64,000 bases of DNA from Chromobacterium haemolyticum (lineage in GTDB: Bacteria > Pseudomonadota > Gammaproteobacteria > Burkholderiales > Chromobacteriaceae): NCBI RefSeq assembly GCF_002081825.1, contig NZ_MUKU01000001.1, positions 186,001-250,000 of the forward strand. The letters are read 5' to 3'. The notes under the pieces are model-generated. The model ran no database searches, was not told the DNA's origin, and worked only from the letters and a program-made list of their open reading frames with translations. This document shows positions 54,377 to 64,000 of this stretch, in pieces (position 1 is the first letter of the stretch; each line of letters starts with the position of its first letter). The position numbers were made by a program, and so were the translations under genes.

Positions 54377-55810
54377 TCACGCCGCTGGAATTTGCCGGCG
54401 CAGCGCCTGCGCCAGGCGGGCGACGCCTTGCTCCAGTTGCGCCGCTTCCAGCGCGCCGAAGCCCAGACGCAGCGCCGGGATGCCGCGGCTGTCGCCGGCG
54501 AAAGCGCCGCCGGGCAGGAAGCGCACACCCTCGCTTCGCGCATCCGCGCTCAGCCGCGGCATGTCCACCCAGGACGGCAGCCGCAGCCACAGCGCCAGCC
54601 CGCCTTCCGGCAGCTCGTATTCGGCCAGGCCGGCCAGATGGCGGTCTATCGCGTCGGCCAGCGCCTGACGGCGCGCGCGGTAGATGCGCAGAGCGCGGCG
54701 GAGATGACGCTTCAGCTCGCCGCTATGCATCAATTCCGTCACTGCCAGTTCGGTGACGGCGTTGCCTTGGCGGTCTATCAGCATGATGTCGGCGGCGAAA
54801 CGCTGGATGAGGGCGGGCTCGGCCACCAGGTAGCCTACGCGCAGGCCCGGCGCGAGCACTTTGGACAGGGAGCCCACGTAGATGATGCGTTCGGCGGCGT
54901 CCAGGCTGGCCATGGGCAGCATCGGGCTGCGGCTGTAGTGGAATTCGTGGTCGTAGTCGTCTTCGATGATGGTGAAACCGTAGCGCCGCGACAGGGCCAG
55001 CAGTTGCAGCCGGCGTTCTGCCGGCATCATCAGGGTGGTTGGGTACTGGTGGTGCGGAGTCAGGTAGACGGCTTTGACAGGATGGGTCCGGCACAGCCGT
55101 TCCAGCGCGTCCGGCCGCATGCCGGCGGCGTCTTGCTCCACGTCCAGCGGTTGCGCGCCCAGGGAGCGAAAGGCTTCGCGCGCCGGCGGATAGCTGAGCG
55201 CGTCCAGTGCCACCGCATCGCTGGGACGCAGCAGCGCGCGGCCGGCCAGATAGATGCCCATCTGGCTGCCGCGCACCAGGCAGATGCGCTCGGCGTCGGC
55301 GTTGAGGCCGCGCTCCATGTCCAGCATTTCCGCCAAGGCTTGTCGCAAGGGCAGTTCGCCGCGCGGGTCGCCGTAGGCCAGCCCCCCGGCGCGGGCGGCT
55401 GAGATCAGCGCGCGGCGATAGGCGCGGCCCAGCACGTCGAAGGGAATCAGCCGCGAATCCGGCACCCCGTCGCCGAAGTCGATGTCGTCGTTTGCTGGGA
55501 TGCTTGTAGGCGTCCGCGCGGCGGCCGGCGCGGCCCGCGGCGTCAGCAGCGGCAGGCTGGGCGCGACGAAGGTGCCTCGCCGGCCCTGCGTCAGCAGCCA
55601 GCCTTGCGCCGCCAGTTCCTCGTAGGCCAGCACTGCGGTTTTGCGGTTGATGCCCAGTTGTGCCGCCAGTTCGCGGCTGCCCGGTAGCGGCGCGCCCGGC
55701 CGCAGCCGGCCGCGTTGGATGTCGGCGCTGATCTGCTGGGCGATTTGCAGGTGCACCGGCAGCCCGCCGTCTCTATCCAGGCTGAGTTGCAAATCCCATT
55801 TTCGCAGCAT
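54377..55810 (-). CDS. MocR/PdxR-type transcriptional regulator (GntR wHTH plus aminotransferase fold)
   Basis: 477 residues. N-terminal winged helix of the GntR family (GAPLPGSRELAAQLGINRKTAVLAYEELAAQGWL, about 38-75), then a fold-type I aminotransferase domain with EDDYDHEFHY and the PLP lysine in VGSLSKVLAPGLRVGYL. MocR proteins sense PLP or amino compounds. Divergent from the ferredoxin reductase gene at 55934 (123-base gap), which it might control; that is inferred from position. Confidence 0.93.
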   Translation of the reverse strand: MLRKWDLQLSLDRDGGLPVHLQIAQQISADIQRGRLRPGAPLPGSRELAAQLGINRKTAVLAYEELAAQGWLLTQGRRGTFVAPSLPLLTPRAAPAAARTPTSIPANDDIDFGDGVPDSRLIPFDVLGRAYRRALISAARAGGLAYGDPRGELPLRQALAEMLDMERGLNADAERICLVRGSQMGIYLAGRALLRPSDAVALDALSYPPAREAFRSLGAQPLDVEQDAAGMRPDALERLCRTHPVKAVYLTPHHQYPTTLMMPAERRLQLLALSRRYGFTIIEDDYDHEFHYSRSPMLPMASLDAAERIIYVGSLSKVLAPGLRVGYLVAEPALIQRFAADIMLIDRQGNAVTELAVTELMHSGELKRHLRRALRIYRARRQALADAIDRHLAGLAEYELPEGGLALWLRLPSWVDMPRLSADARSEGVRFLPGGAFAGDSRGIPALRLGFGALEAAQLEQGVARLAQALRRQIPAA

Positions 55811-55933
55811 GCCGCGGACTCCTTTCCTGGCTCTCGTTCCTGTTTCTGGACCATCAATCTTATCAAAACTGGATGTTTTTGCTGGTCCAGTGGCGGCTTA
55901 AAGTGATCGAGATGGACATTCAAGGAGCGGCAA

Positions 55934-56990
55934 ATGACACAAAAGGCAGACAGCGGCGCAGGCCGCTACCGGCTGGCGGCGATAGAGCGGCTGGGGCGCG
56001 ATGTATGCGGATTGCGGCTGGAGTGCGTTGACGCGGGGCCGCTGCGTTTTCGCAGCGGGCAGTTCGTTTCGGTGACGGCTCCGGGCGGGCTGACGCGCAG
56101 TTATTCGATGGCGGCGGCCCCGCGCGCCGACGGCGGCGTGGAACTGCAGGTGCGTTTGCAGCCGGGCGGCGCGTTTTCCGAGTGGTTGCGCCGGCAGGCG
56201 CGGCCGGGCGATGAGCTTTGGCTGCAAGGGCCCTACGGCGATTGCGTGTGGCGGGAGGACTCCGGCGCAGAGCAGTCGCTGATGTTGGCCACCGGCACCG
56301 GGATCGCGCCGCTGCGGGCGATGCTGCAGCAGGGTTTGGGAGAGTCCGGAGGGCGGCCGGTGATCTTGTACTGGGGCGGCCGCAAGGCGGACGACCTGTA
56401 TTTGCTTGAGGAGATGCGGGCGTGGGAGCGCGAGCGTCCGGGTTTTCGTTTCGAGCCGGTGCCTGTCAGAGGCCGGGCCGGGCTGGCATGGACGGCGCGG
56501 CTTCGTGCAACAGGCGGCGGCGGAGGATTTCCCCTGTTTGCGCGCTGCCGAGGCTTACGCCTGCGGCGCGCCGGCAATGGTGGACGCGGCGCGTCAGTTG
56601 CTGTCGCGGGAGTGCGGGCTGCCGGAAGGGCGCTTCCTGGCGGACGCGTTTCAGCCGGCAGCTTCAGCCGCGTCAGTTTCGGAGGCGATGGCTTTGAGCG
56701 TGCGCGTCGCGGATGGCGGGGAGCGGCGGTTGGAGGTGGCCGCCTCCGGCAGCCTGATGCAGGCGCTGGCCGCCGCCGGGCTGATGCGCGGCGTCTGCGG
56801 GGGGCAGGCTGCCTGCGGCACTTGCCTTGTTCGCGTCGAGCCGGACTGGCTGTCGCGTTTGCCTGCAATGGAACGCGCGGAGCGGCGGCTGTTGGCGGCA
56901 CTGGAAGCCGGCGACGGCCGCAGCCGGCTGGCCTGCCAGATCGCCCTGCAGCCAAGCTGGCACGGTTTACAGATAGTCATACCCGGGTAG
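55934..56990 (+). pseudogene. Ferredoxin-NAD(P)H reductase with C-terminal [2Fe-2S] domain, frameshifted
   Basis: The first ~180 codons encode an FAD/NAD(P)H reductase: SGQFVSVTAPGGLTRSYSMAA, GPYGDCVW, LATGTGIAPLRAMLQ, VILYWGGRKADDLYLLEEM. Then the reading frame is lost; the family sequence continues in the +1 frame (WHGRRGFVQQAAAEDFP, AYACGAPAMVDAARQLL) to a ferredoxin domain with CGGQAACGTC and LACQ, ending at 56990. The shift lies around 56465-56490, in a GC-rich run of repeated GGCCGGGCCGGG. Either a real mutation or a sequencing error. The domains make it a vanillate/phthalate dioxygenase-reductase type protein. Confidence 0.85.
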
Positions 56991-57025
56991 GCGACCGCCT
57001 GCCCGCATTCACAAAGGAGCATGAA

Positions 57026-57718
57026 ATGGAAGCAAATATTCAGCAATCGGCTTTGGAAGGCGTGGGGCCGGATTTTGATCCGCAGCAATTGATGGCGGTG
57101 CGGGACAAAACCCGACAGTCGATTGCGCTGATCGCCGCGGCGATGCAACCGGGAATGCTGGAAGAGGACGCGGTGGAACTGGCCAAGGACATCCTGGCCG
57201 AGCGCGGGATGCTGCGGGGCTGGCACGACGTCTATGTGCGTTTCGGCCGCAACACGCTGAAGACTTTCGGCGCGGCGTCCGACCCCGGCGTGCGTCTGGG
57301 CGAGGACGATATTTTCTTCATCGATATCGGCCCGGTGTGGAAACAGTGGGAGGGCGACGGCGGCGACAGCTTCGTCACCGGCTCGGACCCGGAGATGGCG
57401 CGCTGCGCCGCCGACGCCCGCGCCATCTTCCACGAGGTGAGGCGCAAATGGGCGAGCGAGGGCTGTAGCGGGCGCGAGCTGTACCGGTTCGCCGCGGACT
57501 GCGCCGCCGGCCGCGGCTGGACGCTGAACCTGGACCTGTCCGGGCATCGGCTGGCGGACTTCCCGCACGCGGCCATCCACGAGGGGCCGCTGGCGGAGGT
57601 GGACTTCACTCCGGCGCGCATGCTGTGGGTCTTGGAAATCCACATCCGCCATCCGTCCCGGCCCTTCGGCGCTTTCTTCGAGGACATGTTGCTGGAGGAT
57701 GCTTGCTTCGCGGAGTGA
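57026..57718 (+). CDS. M24 (creatinase/aminopeptidase P fold) family protein
   Basis: 230 residues from ATG 57026 with AAAGGAG upstream. FFIDIGPVWKQWEGDGGDSFVTG carries the two Asp positions of the pita-bread metal site; HRLADFPHAAIHEG and MLWVLEIHIRHP supply His and Glu candidates. It is the catalytic domain without the N-terminal domain of proline peptidases. The frame is open upstream only because the frameshifted reductase gene happens to read through; it is not a fusion. Confidence 0.85.
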   Translation: MEANIQQSALEGVGPDFDPQQLMAVRDKTRQSIALIAAAMQPGMLEEDAVELAKDILAERGMLRGWHDVYVRFGRNTLKTFGAASDPGVRLGEDDIFFIDIGPVWKQWEGDGGDSFVTGSDPEMARCAADARAIFHEVRRKWASEGCSGRELYRFAADCAAGRGWTLNLDLSGHRLADFPHAAIHEGPLAEVDFTPARMLWVLEIHIRHPSRPFGAFFEDMLLEDACFAE

Positions 57719-57739
57719 GGGCCGCCTAGGTCTGGCTTA

Positions 57740-57882
57740 GAGCCTGTTCAAAGTCTCGCGAGCGAGAGCGAGACAAGGCGAAAACGAGCGAAAAAGCGGA
57801 ATGTACAAGTGGTACATGAGCATTTTGAGCTTGTACTCGCCGTGCAAGGCGGCCTGAAGCGCAGCAGACTTTGAATAGGTTC
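57740..57882. mobile_element. MITE-like repeat, copy 2, with terminal inverted repeats and TTA duplication
   Basis: 143 bases bounded by GAGCCTGTTCAAAGTCT and AGACTTTGAATAGGTTC (inverted, about 15 of 17 matching), flanked on both sides by TTA (57737-57739 and 57883-57885). Such ends and a YTAR-like target fit non-autonomous derivatives of IS5-type elements; the parent is not in this window. The right-hand TTA is the complement of the neighbouring gene's TAA stop. Confidence 0.85.
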
Positions 57883-58359
57883 TTACAAGCCCAGCTCGCT
57901 CAGGCCGGGATGACCGTCCGGCCTGCGCCCCAGCGGCCAGTGGAACAGGCGCTCGTCCTCGCGGATAGCTAGATCGTTGATGCAGGCGTAGCGGCGTTGC
58001 ATCAGGCCGTCGGCGGCGAACTCCCAGTTTTCGTTGCCGTAGGAACGGAACCACTGGCCGGCCTCGTCCCGCCATTCGTAGGCGAAGCGCACCGCGATGC
58101 GCTCGCGGTCGTGGGCCCATAGTTCCTTGATCAGCCGGTACTCGTGTTCGCGCCGCCATTTTCGGCTGAGGAACTCGATGATCTGCGCGCGGCCGCGCGG
58201 GAATTCGGCGCGGTTGCGCCACTGGCTGTCCTCGGTATAGGCCTGAGCCACCCGTTCCGGATCGCGGCTGTTCCAGCCGTCTTCGGCCAGGCGGACTTTG
58301 AGGATGGCGCTGTCGAGATCGAAGGGAGGCAGCGGCGGGCGGAGTTCTGGTGCGTGCAT
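57883..58359 (-). CDS. Nuclear transport factor 2-like (DUF1348) protein
   Basis: 158 residues from ATG 58359 ([33 protein letters not shown]), behind [37 protein letters not shown] and [24 protein letters not shown] are typical of this NTF2-like family of unknown function. The stop TAA coincides with the duplicated target of the MITE-like repeat. Confidence 0.92.
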   Translation of the reverse strand: MHAPELRPPLPPFDLDSAILKVRLAEDGWNSRDPERVAQAYTEDSQWRNRAEFPRGRAQIIEFLSRKWRREHEYRLIKELWAHDRERIAVRFAYEWRDEAGQWFRSYGNENWEFAADGLMQRRYACINDLAIREDERLFHWPLGRRPDGHPGLSELGL

Positions 58360-58549
58360 GACGACGTTCCTGTCTGGTGAGGGAAGGCGCCCAGTGTGCG
58401 CCGGGCCGGCGGCCGGCGGAATATCCGCGGCGGACAATGCAGTGTTGCGCGGAGCGGAAGAACGCGTCCGGCGCGGACTGGCGCGCCGCCCGCGCTTGAG
58501 GCAGACTGCCGGACTGGGGCGCTCCGCCAGATCTTGCCGAATCCACGCC

Positions 58550-59257
58550 GTGAACAAATACAGCCAAATCTTTTCCGACATCGTCGCCGACATCGACAAC
58601 CAGCGTTACCAGCAGGGCGACCGCATTCCTTCCGAAACCGAGTTGATGCAGGGCTACGAGGTCAGCCGCGGCACCGTGCGCAAGGCGGTGGACATGCTGC
58701 AGGAGCGCGGCTATGTGCAGAAGATCCACGGCAAGGGCGTGTTTGTGCTGCGCTCCGGCAATATTGAGTTCCAGCTCAGCGGCATCGTCAGCTTCAAGGA
58801 GGCGCATCAGCATCTGGGCCGCCGCGTCAGCTCCCGGGTGGCGGAAATGGAGACGGTGCCGGCGGACGCGCAATTGGCTAGGCTGCTGGACGTGCGCGAG
58901 AAAACCCCGCTGCTCAAGATCAAGCGGGTGCGCAATATCGACAATGAAAACGTGATTCTGGACATCAACTATTTCGTCGCCAGCCTGGTGCCGGGGCTGG
59001 ATCGTGAAGCCGCCGCCGGTTCCATCTACGAATTTATCGAACAGCGGCTGGGCCTGAACATCAGCTACGCGCGCCGGGTGATAGAGGCGCAGGCCTGCAA
59101 CGACGACGACCGCCGCTACCTGGACTTGAACGGCATGGACCATGTGATCGTGGTCAAGAACCACACCCACCTCTACGACGGCCGTCAGTTCGAATACACC
59201 GAGTCCCGCCACCGGCTGGACAAATTCTTCTTCTCCGACGTCGCCCGCCGCAAATAG
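58550..59257 (+). CDS. treR: Trehalose operon GntR-family repressor (TreR-like)
   Basis: 235 residues from GTG 58550: winged-helix domain ([49 protein letters not shown]) and a UTRA effector domain ([22 protein letters not shown], ending [20 protein letters not shown]). The start has no clear ribosome site and is chosen because the conserved N-terminus begins there. Next to treB and treC, with two palindromes between; expected to respond to trehalose 6-phosphate. Confidence 0.88.
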   Translation: MNKYSQIFSDIVADIDNQRYQQGDRIPSETELMQGYEVSRGTVRKAVDMLQERGYVQKIHGKGVFVLRSGNIEFQLSGIVSFKEAHQHLGRRVSSRVAEMETVPADAQLARLLDVREKTPLLKIKRVRNIDNENVILDINYFVASLVPGLDREAAAGSIYEFIEQRLGLNISYARRVIEAQACNDDDRRYLDLNGMDHVIVVKNHTHLYDGRQFEYTESRHRLDKFFFSDVARRK

Positions 59258-59347
59258 CGGCCCGGCGGCGCGCGCCGTCATACCTTGATCTGAAGCGACT
59301 TATGGCGCCTGTTGCGTTAGCGCACCGGCGCGTTTGATTTTGCGCAA

Positions 59348-59388
59348 ACTCGTCTATACGAGTGTTGACACAACTCGTCTGTACCAGT
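59348..59388 (+). promoter_or_regulatory. Trehalose operon promoter with two palindromic operators (predicted TreR sites)
   Basis: ACTCGT-CTAT-ACGAGT (59348-59363) is a perfect palindrome; ACTCGT-CTGT-ACCAGT (59373-59388) is a one-mismatch copy 25 bases further on. Between them is TTGACA (59365-59370), a consensus -35 box; TAGCGT at 59389-59394 is a weak -10 at 18 bases. Binding at both sites would block the promoter. The treB ATG is about 100 bases downstream, behind AGGGA. Confidence 0.8.
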
Positions 59389-59490
59389 TAGCGTGCCATC
59401 AGCATCGGCGGCGCTTGCCAATATCGCCGCCAGGTTTGATAACGGGCTAGACGGCGTAGACCGTCGGCCGAGAGATACAGGGACCCTCAG

Positions 59491-60921
59491 ATGAGCCACG
59501 ATTACCAGAAGATAGCCGCGCAGATACTCGAAGCGGTGGGCGGCCGCGACAACCTCCAGCAGGCCGCGCACTGTATTACCCGGCTGCGGCTGTCCTTGAA
59601 GGACGAAAGCAGGGTGGACCAGGAGGCACTGCGCCAGGTGGAACTGATCAAGGGTCAGTTCAGCCACGGCGGCGTGTTCCAGATCGTGATCGGTTCCGGC
59701 GACGTGGACCGGGTTTACCAGCCCTTGATTGAGCTGGCGGCGCTGCAACGCGCCACGGTGGCCGAGGTCAAGTCCAGCGGCGATCAGAAGCAGGGCCGTT
59801 TGCAGCAGCTGGTCAAGGTGTTCTCCGACGTGTTCATGCCCATCCTGCCCGCCATCATCGTGGCCGGCCTGTTGATGGGCATGAACAATCTGCTGGGCGC
59901 CAAGGGCATGTTCATCGACGGCAAGAGCCTGCTGGACGCCTACCCGGGCCTGGACGGGGTGTGGGGGCTGATCAATATGATGGCCAACACCTCCTTTGTG
60001 TTCCTGCCGGCGCTGGTGGGCTGGTCCGCGGCCAAGCGCTTTGGCGGCAGCGAGGTGCTGGGCATCGTGCTGGGCCTGCTGCTGGTGCATCCGGATCTGC
60101 TCAACGCCTGGAACTACGGCAAGGCCGCCGCCGGCCTGGACGGCGCGGCGTTGCCGTATTTCGACGTGCTGGGCTGGTTCCGCATCGAGAAAGTGGGCTA
60201 TCAGGGCCAGATCCTGCCTATCCTGGCCGCCACCTGGGTGATGTGCCGGGTGGAGCTGTGGCTGCGGCCGCGGGTGCCTAATTCCATCCAGTTGCTGGTG
60301 GTGCCCATCGTCACCATCGTGGTCAGCGGCGTGCTGGCGCTGGCGGTGATCGGTCCGGTGGCGCGCCACCTGGGCATCGCCATTACCGACGCGCTGGTCT
60401 ATGTGTTCAACCTGGCGCCCGTGCTGGGCGCGATGCTGTTCGGCGCCTTGTACGCGCCGCTGGTGTTGACCGGCATGCACCATATGTTCATCGCGGTGGA
60501 TCTGCAGCTGATCGCCAACCAGGGCGGCACCTTCATCTGGCCGATGATCGCTTTGTCCAATATCGCCCAAGGCAGCGCCGCGCTGGCGATGTTCTGGCTG
60601 GCGCGCGCCAGCAATGAGAAGAGCATGGCGTCCACCTCGGCGATTTCCGCCTTCTTCGGCATTACCGAGCCGGCGATGTTCGGCGTCAACCTGCGATACA
60701 AGCTGCCGTTCTACGCGGCGCTGGCCGGTTCGGCGCTGGCGGCGGCCACCATCACCCTCAGCCATGTGCGCGCTTCGGCGATAGGCGTCGGCGGCTTGCC
60801 GGCCTTCATCTCCATCATCCCGCAGCAGATTCCGATGTTCCTGGTGGGCATGGTGGTGGCCCTGGTGACGCCGTTCGCCCTGACCTGGGTATTGGCGCGC
60901 CGCCAGTTGCCGCAGTCCTGA
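59491..60921 (+). CDS. treB: Trehalose-specific PTS enzyme IIBC
   Basis: Imports trehalose as trehalose 6-phosphate. IIB domain with phospho-acceptor Cys28 in QQAAHCITRLRL, then an EIIC glucose-family membrane domain (from ~105) with GVWGLINMMANTSFVFLPALVGWSAAK, VLTGMHHMF and ITEPAMFGVNLRYKLPF. 476 residues; no IIA domain, so a separate IIA-Glc-type protein must serve it. 16 bases before treC. Confidence 0.94.
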   Translation: MSHDYQKIAAQILEAVGGRDNLQQAAHCITRLRLSLKDESRVDQEALRQVELIKGQFSHGGVFQIVIGSGDVDRVYQPLIELAALQRATVAEVKSSGDQKQGRLQQLVKVFSDVFMPILPAIIVAGLLMGMNNLLGAKGMFIDGKSLLDAYPGLDGVWGLINMMANTSFVFLPALVGWSAAKRFGGSEVLGIVLGLLLVHPDLLNAWNYGKAAAGLDGAALPYFDVLGWFRIEKVGYQGQILPILAATWVMCRVELWLRPRVPNSIQLLVVPIVTIVVSGVLALAVIGPVARHLGIAITDALVYVFNLAPVLGAMLFGALYAPLVLTGMHHMFIAVDLQLIANQGGTFIWPMIALSNIAQGSAALAMFWLARASNEKSMASTSAISAFFGITEPAMFGVNLRYKLPFYAALAGSALAAATITLSHVRASAIGVGGLPAFISIIPQQIPMFLVGMVVALVTPFALTWVLARRQLPQS

Positions 60922-60937
60922 TACGAAAGCCGTTCCG

Positions 60938-62590
60938 ATGAAGAAGATCCTGAAATCCGCGGTGGTGTACCAGATCTACCCCAAGAGCTTTTACAGCCAC
61001 CACGGCACGGCCACCGGCGACTTGCTGGGCGTGGCCGACAAGCTGGACTACCTGGCCTGGCTGGGGGTGGACTATCTCTGGTTGACGCCGTTCTACCGCT
61101 CGCCGCAGCGCGACAACGGCTATGACGTCAGCGATTACTACGCGATTGACCCGGCCTACGGCAGCATGGCCGATTTCGAGTTGCTGCTGGCCGAGGCCCG
61201 GCTGCGCGGCATCGGGGTGATGCTGGACATCGTGGTCAATCACACTTCCACCGAGCATCCGTGGTTCCGTCAGGCCTTGCTGGGCCGCGACAATCCCTAT
61301 CGCGATTTTTATATCTGGCGAGACCAGCCCAATAACTGGCGCTCCAAGTTCGGCGGATCGGCCTGGGAGCGGGACGAGGCCAGCGGACAGTATTATCTGC
61401 ACCTGTTCGACAAGACCCAGGCGGATTTGAACTGGGACAACCCGGCGGTGCGGCGCGCGGTGTTCGACATGATGAATTTCTGGGCGGACAAGGGCGTGGC
61501 CGGCTTCCGCCTGGATGTGATCAACCTGATTTCCAAGGATCCGGCCTTTTCCGAGGACGACAGCGACGGCCGCCATTTCTACACCGACGGCCCGCGAGTG
61601 CACGAATACCTGCAGCAGATGCACCGCGAGGTGTTCGCCGGTCGCGATCTGATGACGGTGGGCGAGATGTCGTCCACCTCGCTGGAACACTGCGTGGCCT
61701 ATTCGCATCCCGAGCGGCGCGAACTGTCGATGACCTTCAACTTCCACCATTTGAAAGTGGATTACCCGGACGGCGAGAAATGGCGCGCGGCGCCCTTCGA
61801 TTTCATCGCGCTCAAGCGCATCCTGTCTGATTGGCAGCGCGGTATGCACGAGGGCGGCGGCTGGAACGCGCTGTTCTGGTGCAACCACGACCAGCCGCGG
61901 GTGGTGTCGCGCTTCGGCGACGCCGGCCGCTACCGCGTGGAGTCCGCCAAGATGCTGGCGACCACGCTGCACGGCTTGCAAGGCACGCCCTACATCTATC
62001 AGGGCGAGGAAATCGGCATGGCCAACCCCGGCTTCGCCGACATCGAAGACTACCGCGATGTGGAAACCCACAATGCTTATCGCCAGTTGCTGGCCGACGG
62101 TCTGGACCGCGAGCAGGCGATGGCGGCGATCCGGCAGAAGTCGCGCGACAACTCGCGCACGCCGATGCAATGGGACGACGGCCGCTTCGCCGGCTTCTCG
62201 CGGCGAGAGCCGTGGATAGGGCTGACGCCGGACGCGGCGACGGTGAACGTCGCCGCCGCGCGTCGAGATCCGGACTCGGTGCTGCAGCACTACCGGCGCT
62301 TGATCGCGCTGCGCAAGCAGTACCCGATCTTCAGCGACGGCGATTACCGCTGCCTGACGCCGGACGATCCGGCGCTGTGGGTCTACGCGCGAACCGGCGA
62401 GCGCGAGAAGCTGCTGGTGATCAGCAATTTCAGCGCGGAGGAACGCGACTACTCGCCGCCGGCCGACTACCTGAGCCCGGACCACGCCTGGCAGCTGCTG
62501 TGCGCCAATTACGCCGACGCGGCGTCGCATCCCGCCCGGGCGCGGCTGCGGCCTTATGAATCCTTGCTGTACCGCGCCGTCCTGAGCTGA
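60938..62590 (+). CDS. treC: Alpha,alpha-phosphotrehalase (trehalose-6-phosphate hydrolase)
   Basis: Splits trehalose 6-phosphate to glucose and glucose 6-phosphate. GH13 enzyme of 550 residues: VVYQIYPKSF, IVVNHTSTEHPWF, nucleophile Asp193 in GFRLDVINL, acid/base Glu243 in TVGEMSS, Asp318 in WCNHDQPR, and YIYQGEEIGM. Operon partner of treB. Confidence 0.95.
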   Translation: MKKILKSAVVYQIYPKSFYSHHGTATGDLLGVADKLDYLAWLGVDYLWLTPFYRSPQRDNGYDVSDYYAIDPAYGSMADFELLLAEARLRGIGVMLDIVVNHTSTEHPWFRQALLGRDNPYRDFYIWRDQPNNWRSKFGGSAWERDEASGQYYLHLFDKTQADLNWDNPAVRRAVFDMMNFWADKGVAGFRLDVINLISKDPAFSEDDSDGRHFYTDGPRVHEYLQQMHREVFAGRDLMTVGEMSSTSLEHCVAYSHPERRELSMTFNFHHLKVDYPDGEKWRAAPFDFIALKRILSDWQRGMHEGGGWNALFWCNHDQPRVVSRFGDAGRYRVESAKMLATTLHGLQGTPYIYQGEEIGMANPGFADIEDYRDVETHNAYRQLLADGLDREQAMAAIRQKSRDNSRTPMQWDDGRFAGFSRREPWIGLTPDAATVNVAAARRDPDSVLQHYRRLIALRKQYPIFSDGDYRCLTPDDPALWVYARTGEREKLLVISNFSAEERDYSPPADYLSPDHAWQLLCANYADAASHPARARLRPYESLLYRAVLS

Positions 62591-62633
62591 GCCGCAAGGT
62601 TTTCGAAGACGCTGTGCTCATGAACTGTTTTAG

Positions 62634-63920
<1,287 letters not shown>

Positions 63921-63938
63921 GCGAGCTTTGAACGCAGC

Positions 63939-63974
63939 GGGCGAGAACCATCAAATTTTTTGAACGTCTCGCCC
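63939..63974 (+). terminator. Hairpin after the porin gene
   Basis: GGGCGAGA and TCTCGCCC pair perfectly over a 20-base AT-rich loop that holds a T run, but no T run follows the stem. A weak terminator candidate at the end of the trehalose block; the window ends shortly after. Confidence 0.4.
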
Positions 63975-64000
63975 GGATAATTGATCTGTCGATCCCGTCC

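Noticed and set aside
55934-57718. A single 594-residue reductase/M24 fusion protein
   Set aside because: Residues after ~180 up to the M24 part are out of frame with the ferredoxin reductase family, whose sequence continues in another frame; the M24-like gene has its own ATG and ribosome site.
59317-62530. Long minus-strand open frames opposite treB and treC
   Set aside because: Composition is rich in His, Gln, Arg and Ala, as expected for shadow frames in GC-rich DNA; treB and treC on plus are unambiguous.

Overview
The window joins two unlike pieces of DNA. Bases 1 to about 32.5 kb are the right-hand three quarters of a T7-like (Autographiviridae) podophage genome of moderate GC. From about 32.5 kb to the end is a GC-rich betaproteobacterial chromosome, most like Chromobacterium or a close Neisseriales relative (inferred from composition, from ptsN-hprK-rapZ beside hpf, rpoN and lptBAC-kdsC-kdsD, and from kdsB-adk; no genome comparison was possible). 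The phage runs straight into housekeeping genes, so it is read as an integrated prophage. Its early and left end, including any integrase, lies outside the window.

Phage layout, all on + unless stated: C-terminal part of the single-subunit RNA polymerase; a replication block (ligase, gp2.5-type SSB, endonuclease I, gp3.5-type amidase, primase-helicase, DNA polymerase, 5'-3' exonuclease, with several small unknown genes); a morphogenesis block (gp6.7- and gp7.3-like proteins, portal, scaffold, capsid, both tail tube proteins, four internal core proteins, tail fibre); a three-gene insert (PAAR protein, putative papain-fold hydrolase, lipoprotein); holin, small and large terminase; then a right-end accessory region with two genes on the minus strand, a 52-residue Ala-rich peptide gene and a perfect hairpin. 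A recurring 18-bp motif, found after the polymerase gene, before the capsid gene and near the right end, has the layout of T7 promoters and is very probably the promoter of this phage's own polymerase.

The most unusual content is the T6SS-like PAAR/hydrolase/lipoprotein cassette sitting between tail fibre and holin, a glycine-rich domain inserted into tail tubular protein B, the phage promoter system with degenerate upstream half-copies, and an apparent ATT start for the gp16-like protein. The minus-strand accessory genes meet their convergent neighbours tail to tail on a shared CTAG.

Chromosome layout: Trm112-like gene, kdsB, adk, a hemolysin III family protein; a histidine kinase/HD-GYP response regulator pair; a DMT exporter; nnr, ubiX; rapZ-hprK-ptsN, hpf, rpoN, lptB-lptA-lptC-kdsC-kdsD (envelope and PTS-Ntr genes in one minus-strand block); a Kef-type antiporter; an AsmA-like gene; tRNA-Gly(CCC); an SRPBCC protein; a MocR-type regulator; a frameshifted ferredoxin reductase gene; an M24-like protein; an NTF2-like protein; and a trehalose locus (treR, treB, treC, LamB-like porin) with two palindromic operators flanking a TTGACA box. 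Two related ~145-bp MITE-like repeats each abut the stop codon of a minus-strand gene.
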